Below, piece after piece: positions 17,704 to 27,227 of a stretch of 29,585 bases of DNA (positions within the stretch are counted from its first letter, which is position 1; every line of letters starts with the position of its first letter). The position numbers and the translations under genes were made by a program. This stretch comes from CBDCGW01 sp964430745 (lineage in GTDB: Bacteria; Acidobacteriota; UBA890). Below the pieces are notes generated by a model, which saw only the letters and a program-made list of their open reading frames with translations, had not been told where the DNA came from and searched no databases. The stretch covers positions 1-29,585 of the forward strand of contig CAYSHI010000437.1 in the NCBI GenBank assembly GCA_964430745.1, given 5' to 3'.

Positions 17704-18858
17704 GTGAGCGATACTCTCGCTGTTTCCGTTCGCAACCCGACGCGCGCCGTTGCCGTAGGCTCCGTCGTCATCGGCGGCGGACATCCTGTTGTCGTGCAGT
17801 CGATGTGCGCCACCCATACGCAGGACATCGAAGCTTCGGTGGAGCAGGCCGCGGCGCTGCACGCTGCCGGCGCGGGCGTGGTTCGTCTGGCGGTCGACTC
17901 GAAGAAGGATGCGGAGGCGGTGGTCGAGATCGCCCGGCGCACCGAGGCCAACATCTGCATCGACCTGCAGGAAAGCTATCGTCTGGCGACGGACGTGGCC
18001 CCGGCGGCGGCCAAGCTGCGCTACAACCCGGGCCATCTCTACCACCACGAGAAGTCCAAGAGCGCGCGCGACAAGGCGGTTTTCATCGCCGAGACCGCCG
18101 GCGCTCACGACTGCGCCGTGCGGATCGGCGTGAATTGCGGCTCGGTGGATCCGGCCGTGGCCGACAAATTCGGCGATGATTCGGTCGGCGCCATGGTGGC
18201 CTCGGCGATCGAGCACTGTGGCTACCTCGACGATGCCGGTTTCGATCGCTACGTCGTCTCCCTCAAGGACTCCGACCCCAAGAAGGTGATCGACGGCAAC
18301 GTCCGCTTCGCCGAGCAACGTCCCGACGTGCCGCTGCACCTCGGTGTCACGGAGGCGGGGCTGTTGCCCGATGGTGCCATCAAGACCCGCATCGCCTTCG
18401 AGCAATTGCTGAGCGGCGGCATCGGCGACACCATCCGCGTCTCGTTGACATTGCCGAATCCACGAAAGCCCGAGGAAGTCCGCATCGGACACGAGATTCT
18501 CGACGACATCGCCGCCGGACGCTTCCGGTCGGTGCCCGATTTCGGCAACGACCGCCTCAACATCATCTCCTGTCCTTCGTGCTCCCGCGTCGAGAACGAA
18601 GCCTTCGTGGAGCTCGCCGAGGACGTGCGCGAGCTCTCACGCTACGCGGAGGATCACGCCGTCACCATCGCGGTGATGGGGTGTCGGGTGAATGGACCGG
18701 GCGAGACCGACGATGCCGACCTCGGCCTCTGGTGCGGGCCGACGCACGTGAACCTCAAGCGTGGCGGAGAGGTCGTCGGCGCTTTCGACTACGACGAGAT
18801 TCTCCCGAAGCTGCGCGACGAGCTCGACGCGTTGATCGATCGAAAGACGGCCGGGTAA
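17704..18858 (+). CDS. ispG: 4-hydroxy-3-methylbut-2-en-1-yl diphosphate synthase IspG
   Basis: IspG carries out the penultimate step of the MEP isoprenoid pathway, converting MEcPP to HMBPP with a [4Fe-4S] cluster. The 384-residue protein is the short two-domain form. The barrel begins with VQSMCATHTQD and contains RYNPGHLY and RIGVNCGS. The cluster ligands are visible: CPSC (Cys290, Cys293), Cys327 in MGCRVNGPGE, and Glu334, with spacing like that of E. coli. The GTG at 17704 is chosen because AGAGG lies 4 bases upstream and the family N-terminus begins here; the frame runs upstream to an ATG at 17620, but those residues do not fit the family. A weak TGTTAGAGG at 17643-17651 could be its -10. 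It stands alone between divergent and convergent neighbours. Confidence 0.95.
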   Translation: MSDTLAVSVRNPTRAVAVGSVVIGGGHPVVVQSMCATHTQDIEASVEQAAALHAAGAGVVRLAVDSKKDAEAVVEIARRTEANICIDLQESYRLATDVAPAAAKLRYNPGHLYHHEKSKSARDKAVFIAETAGAHDCAVRIGVNCGSVDPAVADKFGDDSVGAMVASAIEHCGYLDDAGFDRYVVSLKDSDPKKVIDGNVRFAEQRPDVPLHLGVTEAGLLPDGAIKTRIAFEQLLSGGIGDTIRVSLTLPNPRKPEEVRIGHEILDDIAAGRFRSVPDFGNDRLNIISCPSCSRVENEAFVELAEDVRELSRYAEDHAVTIAVMGCRVNGPGETDDADLGLWCGPTHVNLKRGGEVVGAFDYDEILPKLRDELDALIDRKTAG

Positions 18859-18975
18859 TCGATCCCAATTCGGCCAGGACACTGACCTCCTGCGTGAGGT
18901 GCGCCCCGCCGCGCCGCGCCGCGTCCCGCAACCGCCGTTCACCGGCACACTAGATGCCGGGGCAAAGGAAAACCT

Positions 18976-18991
18976 CGGCGCGTGTGCGCCG
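18976..18991. terminator. Hairpin, possible bidirectional terminator
   Basis: CGGCGC and GCGCCG pair around a GTGT loop in the 171-base gap between the convergent ispG and TolC-like genes. On the minus strand it sits about 40 bases past the TolC-like stop and is followed by AGGTTTTCC, a modest T-tract. On the plus strand the nearest T-run is about 27 bases later (about 19018-19025), too far for a classic intrinsic terminator. Confidence 0.4.
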
Positions 18992-19029
18992 CGGCTTCCG
19001 ATGTCCTGCGTCGTTTCCCTTTTTTGTGG

Positions 19030-20847
19030 CTAGCGTCCACCACCGGTGCCGGCATCACCGATCTGCACACCGAAGTACTGCAGCAGGGTGCCCTTGGTGA
19101 GCTCGAGCTGGGCGATCTGCCGCTGCAAGTTGATGATCGCCTGTAGCTCCGAGAGCTGCGCGTTGCGGAAGTCGTTCTGGAAGGTCAGCACCTGGAAGTT
19201 GGTGCTGGTACCGACCTCGAACTTCCGTTCCTCGGCTCGTAGCTGGCGCTCGGCCAGCGTCCGTCGCAGCGTCGACGTTTGCACCTGCTGTACCAGGTTC
19301 TCGACGTTACGCACCTGCTGGCGAACGTCGTAGCTGATCGCCTGCTGGTTTTGCTCGAACGTGGTCATCTCCCGCTGCTGGGTGATCTGTGACTGGGCCG
19401 CGTTGGCCTTGGCCGAGTAGTTGTGCAGAGGAAAAGTCAGACTGGCGCCGATGCTCCAGGTATTGAAGTCTCCGGAGAAAACCTGCGAGATGGCCGTGCC
19501 GAAGCCGGTCTCGATGATCTCCACCTCCTCTCCGCCGATGCCACCCTGGCGGATGATGCGGGTACCACCACGGCCCGCCAGATTGAAAGTGCCGGTGACG
19601 CTGAGGTCCGGCAAGAGCCTGTTCTTGGCCTGCGCCAGGCTGAGCTCGGCGCTGCGAAGCCGGAGGCGCTGCTGCGCGATGCCGGGGTCGTTGTCGAGCG
19701 CGACGCGCACCGCTTCCTCGACATCGATGGGCGGGACGGTCTGCTCGGGCTCTTCCGTCGGGACGATGTCGTATGCGAAGGGATCGTCGACCACCACGTC
19801 GAAATTGATCGCCTCTTTGAGAGCATCCTGGGCGTTCTCCAGCGCGTTTTGTGCCTGGATGAGCTGGAGCTGGTTGGTGGCCACCGACGTCTCGGCCTGT
19901 ACCGTTTCGATCGGCGCCAGGGTGCCGATCTCCACCTGGATCTGGTTGCGGGCGAACTGCTGCTCGGCGAGCCGCAGGGCCTCTTCGGTAACCGCGAGAC
20001 CCTCCGCCTGAGCCCGCAGGTCCCAGTAGTTCCCCACCACCAGCGCGATGGTGTTCTGCACCTGGCCGCGGAAGGCCTCGAGGCTTCCATCGTAGCTGTT
20101 CATCGCCACGCGGATGCCGGTGCGGTTGACGTCACCGAACCCCTGCAGCAAAGGCTGGGTTATCCGGCCGCTCAGGTTCGATCTGAGGCTCGGATTGAAG
20201 GTGCTGAATTCGTTGTTGGTCGAAGTGCGACCGGATCCCCACGTTACGCTGTAGTTGGTGCCCCACTCGAGGTTCTCGGACCATGTGAAGCCGCCCGACA
20301 GTCCCTGCTGCGTGATGATGTCGCCACCAGCGGTCTGGTTGGTCGTGGGCGACGTTCCGCGGCTGAAATTCGACGGGAGGTCGAACGACAGGTTCGTATC
20401 GAACGGCGCGCGCGCGCTGTTGATGCCCTCGAATGAGCTCTGAGGCCCGTACCGGGCCACCTGGACCGAGAGGTTGTTGCGCAGGGCGAGCTCGACCGCG
20501 TCGAGCAAGGAGAGCTCGTAGGGCTGCCGCTGGCTGGCCGGCATGCGGTTGTCGGCGCTGTACACCAGATCCTTGATCACCTCGCTGTCACGGGCGACGG
20601 CCGCCCTCAACGAGACTTCATCGGAGCCCTGCCGGGCCTTCGTCTGTGAGCTCTGTGGCACGTTCTGCCCCACGGCCAGCGCGGCGTTTACGAGCGCCGC
20701 GGTGGGCGTCGCAGCGGCGCCGTCGGTGGCGGGACGACCGCTGGCGGACACGGCGAAGGCGGCCGCCGGCAACGCGGCGACGAGGACGGCCAGGGCCAGG
20801 AGCGTCGGAATACGGGAAAAAGACGGTAGGGAAAAGCGACTCGGCAT
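19030..20847 (-). CDS. TolC-family outer-membrane efflux protein
   Basis: A 605-residue TolC-type channel protein is predicted; it would form the outer-membrane exit duct of the adjoining adaptor/permease system. The ATG at 20847 has GAGGAGG about ten bases upstream and leads straight into a signal sequence (hydrophobic run near residues 14-32). The frame extends further upstream to 21132, but that part overlaps the permease gene and lacks a signal. Two TolC repeat units are visible, each with long Gln/Ala-rich helices, for example LSLLDAVELALRNN at the start of the first and VEEAVRVALDNDPGIAQQRLRL in the second, with beta segments between. Near the C-terminus RKFEVGTSTNFQVL is the usual motif of the last helix. 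It follows the permease genes after 167 bases and may be transcribed with them or from its own promoter. Confidence 0.92.
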   Translation of the reverse strand: MPSRFSLPSFSRIPTLLALAVLVAALPAAAFAVSASGRPATDGAAATPTAALVNAALAVGQNVPQSSQTKARQGSDEVSLRAAVARDSEVIKDLVYSADNRMPASQRQPYELSLLDAVELALRNNLSVQVARYGPQSSFEGINSARAPFDTNLSFDLPSNFSRGTSPTTNQTAGGDIITQQGLSGGFTWSENLEWGTNYSVTWGSGRTSTNNEFSTFNPSLRSNLSGRITQPLLQGFGDVNRTGIRVAMNSYDGSLEAFRGQVQNTIALVVGNYWDLRAQAEGLAVTEEALRLAEQQFARNQIQVEIGTLAPIETVQAETSVATNQLQLIQAQNALENAQDALKEAINFDVVVDDPFAYDIVPTEEPEQTVPPIDVEEAVRVALDNDPGIAQQRLRLRSAELSLAQAKNRLLPDLSVTGTFNLAGRGGTRIIRQGGIGGEEVEIIETGFGTAISQVFSGDFNTWSIGASLTFPLHNYSAKANAAQSQITQQREMTTFEQNQQAISYDVRQQVRNVENLVQQVQTSTLRRTLAERQLRAEERKFEVGTSTNFQVLTFQNDFRNAQLSELQAIINLQRQIAQLELTKGTLLQYFGVQIGDAGTGGGR

Positions 20848-20925
20848 CGGTTCGCAACCTCCTCGGGAGCGAGGTTCGGGAGCTACGTCCGCAACATCAG
20901 GAAATGACTGAGACAATCGTATCCG

Positions 20926-20948
20926 CTTTGTGCGCATCGCACACAAAG
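20926..20948. repeat. Inverted repeat upstream of the TolC-like gene
   Basis: CTTTGTG and CACAAAG form a 7-base inverted repeat with a 9-base spacer; an alternative inner pairing is TGTGCG/CGCACA around CAT. It lies about 80 bases before the TolC-like start, in the gap after the second permease gene. It could be an operator or an intercistronic RNA hairpin. No T-tract follows on the minus strand, so it is not a standard terminator. Confidence 0.35.
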
Positions 20949-21014
20949 ACGTCCTGGTATCTAACGGGGAGAGGTCCGGCGAGTTTCGTAACGTGGTTCC
21001 AACGAGTTCCACAA

Positions 21015-22268
21015 CTATTCGTACCGCAATGCGTCCACCGGGTCGAGCCCGGCCGCACGGCTTGCCGGATAGATGCCAAAGAATATCCCGATAAGGGACG
21101 AAAACGCTACCGGAACGGCGAATGACCACCACGGCAACGACACCGGAAAGCCGGTCGCCAGGTAGATGGCGTAGCCGATGCCCGAGCCGAGCGCGACGCC
21201 GATGGCCCCGCCCACGGCCGCCAGCGCGGCCGATTCGGCGAGAAATTGGTAGAGGATGTCGCCGCGGCGCGCGCCGATCGCCTTGCGGATGCCGATCTCA
21301 CGCGTGCGCTCGGTCACGGACACCAGCATGATCGTCATGACGCCGACCCCGCCGACCATCAGGGCCACCGACGAGAGGGCCACCATCACCAGGAAGAACG
21401 CGGTCGAGATCTGGCGCCAGAGCTCCATGATCGACTCCTGCGTCAGGATGTCGAAGTCGTTGGGCTGATCGGCGCGTAGGCCGTGCCGGATGCGTATCAG
21501 CGCCTCGACGTCGCGTTGCATCGTCTCCGTGAGGACCCCGTCCGCGGAGCGTACGACCATCGTCGGATTGCCCGCCTTGGGCCCGAACAGCTTGCGGAAG
21601 TTGGTCGACGGCACGAGGATGAAATTGTCGGCGCCGCTGCCCGCCAGTCCGGAGATGCTGCGCTCCTTGAGGACTCCGATGACGCGATACTCGCGCCCGG
21701 CGATGCGGATGCGGCGGCCGATGGGCTGGCTGGCGCCGAACAGGGCGCGAGCCGGCGTGGCGCCGAGCAAGGCAACGTCGGAGCGCTGTCGCTCGTCGAT
21801 TTCGGAAAGCATGCGGCCGTACTCGATCTCGATGTCGGAGGCTTCGAGGAACTCCGGGGCGACGCCCTGCAGGGTCATCGGGCTCGCCGTGCGTTTGCCC
21901 TGATACCAGGCGCTCGCTGTCTGGTCCTGATAAACCATCGACACCTTCTTCACCGACGGCAGGGACTCGCGGATGGCGCGCGCATCCTCGGCGCTGATGT
22001 CCGGGCGGGCAAACAGCTCGCGGAAGCCCTCGCCCGAGGTCAACGACTGAATCGAGAACTTGGCGATAAAGACGGTGTCCGGGCCCATGCCCTGGATCTG
22101 CCCGGTGATCGTCGAGTCGAACCCGCGGATCAGGCTGGTCACGCCCACCACCATGGTGATGCCGATGACGATACCGAGAATCGTGAGCGCCGAGCGCATC
22201 TTGTGCGTGCGCAGGCTTTCCCACGCCATCCCCACGATCTCGCCGGCGAGGCCTTTGCGCACGCTCAT
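21015..22268 (-). CDS. MacB/FtsX-type ABC transporter permease (second)
   Basis: A 417-residue permease with the MacB layout: one helix near residues 30-50 (LTILGIVIGITMVVGVTSLI), a periplasmic MacB_PCD domain of about 220 residues, then three helices at the C-terminus. The signature ERTREIGIRKAIGARRGDI lies between the second and third helices, and the end FGIYPASRAAGLDPVDALRYE is the usual tail. No Walker motifs are present, so the protein lacks its own ATPase, unlike E. coli MacB. The ATG at 22268 starts 1 base after the stop of the first permease; the frame upstream of it overlaps that gene. The two permeases are diverged paralogues, which suggests a heterodimer working with the upstream adaptor and the downstream TolC-like channel. 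Confidence 0.92.
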   Translation of the reverse strand: MSVRKGLAGEIVGMAWESLRTHKMRSALTILGIVIGITMVVGVTSLIRGFDSTITGQIQGMGPDTVFIAKFSIQSLTSGEGFRELFARPDISAEDARAIRESLPSVKKVSMVYQDQTASAWYQGKRTASPMTLQGVAPEFLEASDIEIEYGRMLSEIDERQRSDVALLGATPARALFGASQPIGRRIRIAGREYRVIGVLKERSISGLAGSGADNFILVPSTNFRKLFGPKAGNPTMVVRSADGVLTETMQRDVEALIRIRHGLRADQPNDFDILTQESIMELWRQISTAFFLVMVALSSVALMVGGVGVMTIMLVSVTERTREIGIRKAIGARRGDILYQFLAESAALAAVGGAIGVALGSGIGYAIYLATGFPVSLPWWSFAVPVAFSSLIGIFFGIYPASRAAGLDPVDALRYE

Positions 22269-22269
22269 A

Positions 22270-23553
<1,284 letters not shown>

Positions 23554-23632
23554 GTGTCGTTCCTGCCCTTGCCGTTCCGCGGTCCTTACGCCGGCCGGGG
23601 AGCGACGGCCGTTGAAGCGGGTACTTCGGACG

Positions 23633-24922
23633 CTAGCTGTCGGTCGCTGACGCGCCGCCCGGTTGCTCGTCATCCGCCCGGCCGACGGGTTCGCCGTCGA
23701 CCAGTGTGCGAATAACGTCGAACGGCCCGACGACGATCTCATCGCCTTCACTCACGCCGTCGATCACCTCGAAGTGACGCTCGCCTGCGATGCCGATATC
23801 GATGGGCACGAAGACGGCACGCCCGTCGTGCACCACGAAGGCACCCTCCATCTCGACGGTCTCACCCTCCTCGGCTTCCGTCGAGAGCGGCGCGCTCAGA
23901 TTGGCGAGATCCATCGGGTCGACTTCGCGGATGATCTCGCCGTTCTCGTCGATCTTGACCTCGCGCAGGATCAGCGCCTGGATGGGCACCGCGAGCGCGT
24001 TTTCGCGGGTCGCGGTAACGATGTCGGCGGTTCCCGAAAGCCCGGGGCGCGCCCCCGGCACGGTTTCGGTCAGCCGCACGACGACCTTGAAGTTGATGGC
24101 CTGGTTGGCGGCCGTGCTGATGGGGCTCTTGCCCACCTCGGTGACGATGGCGTCGAACTCGTCGTCGGGGAAGGCGTCGATGCGAACGGTCGCGCCCTGT
24201 GCCAGCTCGACGTGCACGATGTCTGTCTCGTCGACCTCGATCTCGAGCTCGACGACCGAGAGGTCGGCGATCGTCAGCAGCACGGTGCCGGGGTTGTTCA
24301 TCGTGCCGGTGACGACGTTTTCCCCTTCTTCGATGTTGAGCTTGGTGATGATGCCGTCCATCGGCGCGTTGAACAGCACCTGGGTAAGGTCGTATCGCGA
24401 CTGCTCGAGCTGCGCGTCGATGCGGAGGACCTCCTGGTTGCGCATCTCGACCGTGCGCTCGGCGCGCTGCACGTCCTGCAAGGCGTCGTCGTACAGCTCT
24501 CTGGAGAGCAGATCCTGCTGGAAGAGGCCTTCGCGGCGGTCCAGAGTCTGACGGCTATACCGCAGGTCCTCGTCGGCGAGTTGCACCTGCGTGCGTGCCG
24601 ATTGCAGGCTCGCCTCCATCTGGTCGACCGTGCTCTGCAGGCGCTGCGGGTCGACCTCGAGCAGGAAGTCGCCGGCCTCGACCACTTCGCCCTCTTCGAC
24701 CGATAGCCGTGTCACGCGACCCATGACGTTCGATGAGATGTCGACTTCGCGCGCGGGGCGGATAGCTCCGGAACCGGAGACGGTGGCCGTCAGGTCGCGG
24801 AACTCCGCCGCTTCCACCTGCACCTCGGGAGCGTCGGTCTCGCGCCACCACACATTCGCGGCGATGCCGGCCCCCGCGACGCCGACAATCACGATCGCGA
24901 TGAGGATCTTCTTCAGGGACAT
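23633..24922 (-). CDS. Periplasmic adaptor (MacA/HlyD-like membrane fusion protein)
   Basis: A 429-residue adaptor linking inner-membrane permeases to an outer-membrane channel. The order is: N-terminal anchor helix (about residues 5-24), first half of the lipoyl domain (VSGSGAIRPAREVDISSNV, GRVTRLSVEEGEVVEAGD), an alpha-helical hairpin with coiled-coil pattern (about 95-190), second lipoyl half (FNAPMDGIITKLNIEEGENV), beta-barrel (TIADLSVVELEIEVDETDI), and a membrane-proximal domain to the end. An acidic insert of about 40 residues separates the barrel from the last domain. The ATG at 24922 has GAGG seven bases upstream and is the first gene of the operon behind an extended -10 promoter. The combination with MacB-type permeases favours a MacA-like tripartite exporter over an RND pump. 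Confidence 0.92.
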   Translation of the reverse strand: MSLKKILIAIVIVGVAGAGIAANVWWRETDAPEVQVEAAEFRDLTATVSGSGAIRPAREVDISSNVMGRVTRLSVEEGEVVEAGDFLLEVDPQRLQSTVDQMEASLQSARTQVQLADEDLRYSRQTLDRREGLFQQDLLSRELYDDALQDVQRAERTVEMRNQEVLRIDAQLEQSRYDLTQVLFNAPMDGIITKLNIEEGENVVTGTMNNPGTVLLTIADLSVVELEIEVDETDIVHVELAQGATVRIDAFPDDEFDAIVTEVGKSPISTAANQAINFKVVVRLTETVPGARPGLSGTADIVTATRENALAVPIQALILREVKIDENGEIIREVDPMDLANLSAPLSTEAEEGETVEMEGAFVVHDGRAVFVPIDIGIAGERHFEVIDGVSEGDEIVVGPFDVIRTLVDGEPVGRADDEQPGGASATDS

Positions 24923-25000
24923 AGCGCTACCTCAGGTAACCGGCTACTGCGGAGAGGGGTCGGCGTGGGGGAGCCGTCTGCGCGACCGAAAGACCACTGA

Positions 25001-25009
25001 ATTCTATCA
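25001..25009 (-). promoter_or_regulatory. Extended -10 promoter for the adaptor/permease operon
   Basis: The minus strand reads TGA-TAGAAT, an extended -10 with five of six hexamer bases matching. It lies about 80 bases before the adaptor ATG, giving a leader of about 72 bases. The -35 region is weak. It matches the element upstream of the VWFA operon at 17596-17604. Confidence 0.5.
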
Positions 25010-25262
25010 TGGGTGCCATTGTCCGGAGTTGTGCCGCGGACGAGCGGATTCTGCGTGGCTCTTGGACGGGCAGCGGCAGTCGGCGGTCGTGTTGGGTGCC
25101 GAACAAGCGTGATTCTTGCGCCGGGATAATGGTCAGGCACGAGCGCGCGGCGCGCAATCGTCCGGTTCCGGCTGGGCGTTTGGGAGCTGCGAGCGGGCGT
25201 GCAAGCGTCGCGAACGGCACGCGGACGCAGCCGGTTCGCCCGGTCGGAACGCCCCGGACCCA

Positions 25263-25271
25263 TGCTAAGAT
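25263..25271 (+). promoter_or_regulatory. Possible extended -10 for the HtrA operon
   Basis: TGC-TAAGAT is an extended -10 candidate (four of six hexamer bases plus TGn) lying 85 bases before the GTG start, giving a leader near 79 bases. No good -35 is present. It is the best plus-strand candidate in the gap, but the match is weaker than the two minus-strand elements. Confidence 0.33.
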
Positions 25272-25356
25272 CCGAAAACGGCGCTCCGGCACAGGGCAGC
25301 CAGGGCACCGCGCGCCGTATCCCCTTCACATCAACTGACGAGCTGGAGCCGATTCG

Positions 25357-27219
25357 GTGGATCCTCTTTCGAGTCCTGGGCCTGCGACGCCACGCCGGCG
25401 GCGCGGCTCGCGAGCGCCGATCTCGGTCGCCGCGCTGATCGTGCTCATGGTCGCGGTATCGATCGTCGGCAGCGCCGCGTGGCGGCCCGCAAGGATCGAA
25501 CGCGTGACCCTCGAGCTCGGCGGCCCGACACCCGTGGGGCTGGATGCCCGGACGCCCGACGAGACGATCTCACGCGTGCTCGACTTGGTGAGGCCGACGG
25601 TGGCGTTTCTCACGATCCCCGAGACCCTTCGCAGCGGCTCCGGGGTCGTTGTGCACGAGGCCGGCTTCGTGGTCACCAATGCCCACGTGGTCGAGGGAGC
25701 CGATGAGCTCACGGTCGCTTTCGACGACGGCGCCCAGTACACGGGACGGGTCTATGGGGTCGATACGAGCACCGACCTTGCCGTCGTCAAGCTCGATACG
25801 GACGAGCCGATACGGCCGGCGGCGCTGGGTGATTCGGACGAGCTCCAGGTAGGTGAGTTCGTTCTCGCGGTCGGAGCACCGTTCGGCCTCGCGGCCTCGG
25901 CGACCAGTGGGATCGTCAGCGGCCTGCACCGCAATGGTCTGGGAATCGCCCGGTACGAGGACTTCATCGTCACCGATGCGCCGATCAATCGGGGCAATTC
26001 CGGTGGTCCCCTGGTGAACCTGCGAGGCGAGGTCGTGGGCATCAATACGGCGATCATCGCCGGGGAGGAGGAGGCGCATGGCATGGGCGGATTCGCCGGC
26101 GTCGGCTTCGCCATCCCGGTAAACGTCATGCGCGTGGTGGCACAGCGGCTGATCGGAGACGGCGGCCTGGGGCCGGAAACATCGGAGACCACGCGAGGAG
26201 CCGAAGGCGAGGCCGGCACCGTGTCCGGCGGCCCGGGCGCCGCGGGCGAAGCGAACGGAGCCCTTCTCTCCGGTGGGCGAGTGCGTCGCGTCGGAGAGCT
26301 CGCTACGGAACGGCAGACCGGCGGCCCGGCCGACTCCGTTGCCTACATACAGAGCTTCAACCAGCGAGGGCGCTCCGTCGCCGACGGGACCGGCTTCGTC
26401 GTGGACAGCGAGCTCGGGAACCTGTTGCTGACCAACGCTCACGTTGTCAGCCAGGCCGAAGTCGTGGCGGTGTTCTTTCCCGGAGAGCGCAACGCCGTGC
26501 AAGGCAGGGTCCTCGCCGCCGACGATGGGCTCGACCTGGCGTTGGTGAGCCTGCCCGGCGAAGAAGGAAGGCCGCCGCTGGAAGTCGTTGGCGCCGAGGG
26601 CGTAGACGTCGGCCAGACGGTGACGGCCAGGGCCGGGCGTGTGTCCGGGCAGAGCGTCACGGCGGTGCCCAACTCCGGCGAGGTGGTCGCTCGGGGAGTG
26701 GTCCTGAGGCGTATCGCCACCAGGGCGACGTTGTTCGAAACCAACGCCTCGATCGAGCCTGGTGATTCGGGAGGGCCGCTCCTGAACGTGGCGGGGTCAG
26801 TCGTCGGCGTGACGGTGGCTCGGGAGAGCCGAAACGGCGGCCAAGGCCCCGAGCAACGCAGCTATGCGATCGAGCTCTACCTGGACGACAACTTCGCCTG
26901 GATAATGGGAATCGCCGCGAATCCCGGGTTCGACGAGAGGTTTCGCCCGGCGTTCCCGGGGGAACGGCCGTACGTCATGGTAACGACACTCGAACCGGAG
27001 TCGCCGCTGTACGAGGCCGGTCTGCGTGAGAACGATCGCATCATGTCGGTCAACGGCGCGCCGTTCGATACCCGCGACCGTGGGCGTCGTGAGGCATTCC
27101 TGGCTTTCAAGCGACTCGCCCCGGGCACGGAGGTAACGATCGAGGTGTCCCGAAGGGCCGAAGGCCGCGGCGACGAACGCGAGAACGTCGAAATCCTCTT
27201 CGTCGTACCCGACTGGTAG
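25357..27219 (+). CDS. HtrA-like serine protease with two trypsin-like domains and a PDZ domain
   Basis: A 620-residue membrane-anchored protease. Start is the GTG at 25357 with GGAG eight bases upstream. A helix at about 24-46 anchors it, leaving the rest in the periplasm. The first protease domain (about 75-265) has His110 in TNAHVV, Asp140 in STDLAVVK and Ser215 in GNSGGPL. A Gly/Ala/Glu-rich linker follows. A second full domain (about 325-510) has His362 in TNAHVV, Asp393 in GLDLALV and Ser471 in GDSGGPL, with nearly the same spacing. A single PDZ domain (about 530-615) closes the protein. Normal DegP/DegS proteins have one protease domain, so this is a double-headed form. Family role: cutting or sensing misfolded envelope proteins. 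It leads an operon with the next gene 8 bases away. Confidence 0.9.
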   Translation: MDPLSSPGPATPRRRRGSRAPISVAALIVLMVAVSIVGSAAWRPARIERVTLELGGPTPVGLDARTPDETISRVLDLVRPTVAFLTIPETLRSGSGVVVHEAGFVVTNAHVVEGADELTVAFDDGAQYTGRVYGVDTSTDLAVVKLDTDEPIRPAALGDSDELQVGEFVLAVGAPFGLAASATSGIVSGLHRNGLGIARYEDFIVTDAPINRGNSGGPLVNLRGEVVGINTAIIAGEEEAHGMGGFAGVGFAIPVNVMRVVAQRLIGDGGLGPETSETTRGAEGEAGTVSGGPGAAGEANGALLSGGRVRRVGELATERQTGGPADSVAYIQSFNQRGRSVADGTGFVVDSELGNLLLTNAHVVSQAEVVAVFFPGERNAVQGRVLAADDGLDLALVSLPGEEGRPPLEVVGAEGVDVGQTVTARAGRVSGQSVTAVPNSGEVVARGVVLRRIATRATLFETNASIEPGDSGGPLLNVAGSVVGVTVARESRNGGQGPEQRSYAIELYLDDNFAWIMGIAANPGFDERFRPAFPGERPYVMVTTLEPESPLYEAGLRENDRIMSVNGAPFDTRDRGRREAFLAFKRLAPGTEVTIEVSRRAEGRGDERENVEILFVVPDW

Positions 27220-27227
27220 GCGGTGCC

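Larger units (their letters stand above)
24923..25356. other. Divergent intergenic region, 434 bases
   Basis: This is the longest gene-free stretch in the window. It separates the adaptor/permease/TolC operon (minus) from the HtrA operon (plus). It carries one good minus-strand extended -10 element (25001-25009) and one weaker plus-strand candidate (25263-25271); a GATAAT at 25125-25130 lacks a usable -35. A plus-strand frame open over 25009-25338 codes for Arg/Ser/Gly-rich sequence without family features and is taken as non-coding. No tRNA, riboswitch or clear long repeat was seen. Confidence 0.6.

Noticed and set aside
25009..25338. Plus-strand open frame of 109 codons in the divergent intergenic region
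   Set aside because: Composition (Arg, Ser, Gly, Pro) is that of random GC-rich sequence; its start lies in the -10 element of the adaptor operon, and no ribosome site is seen.
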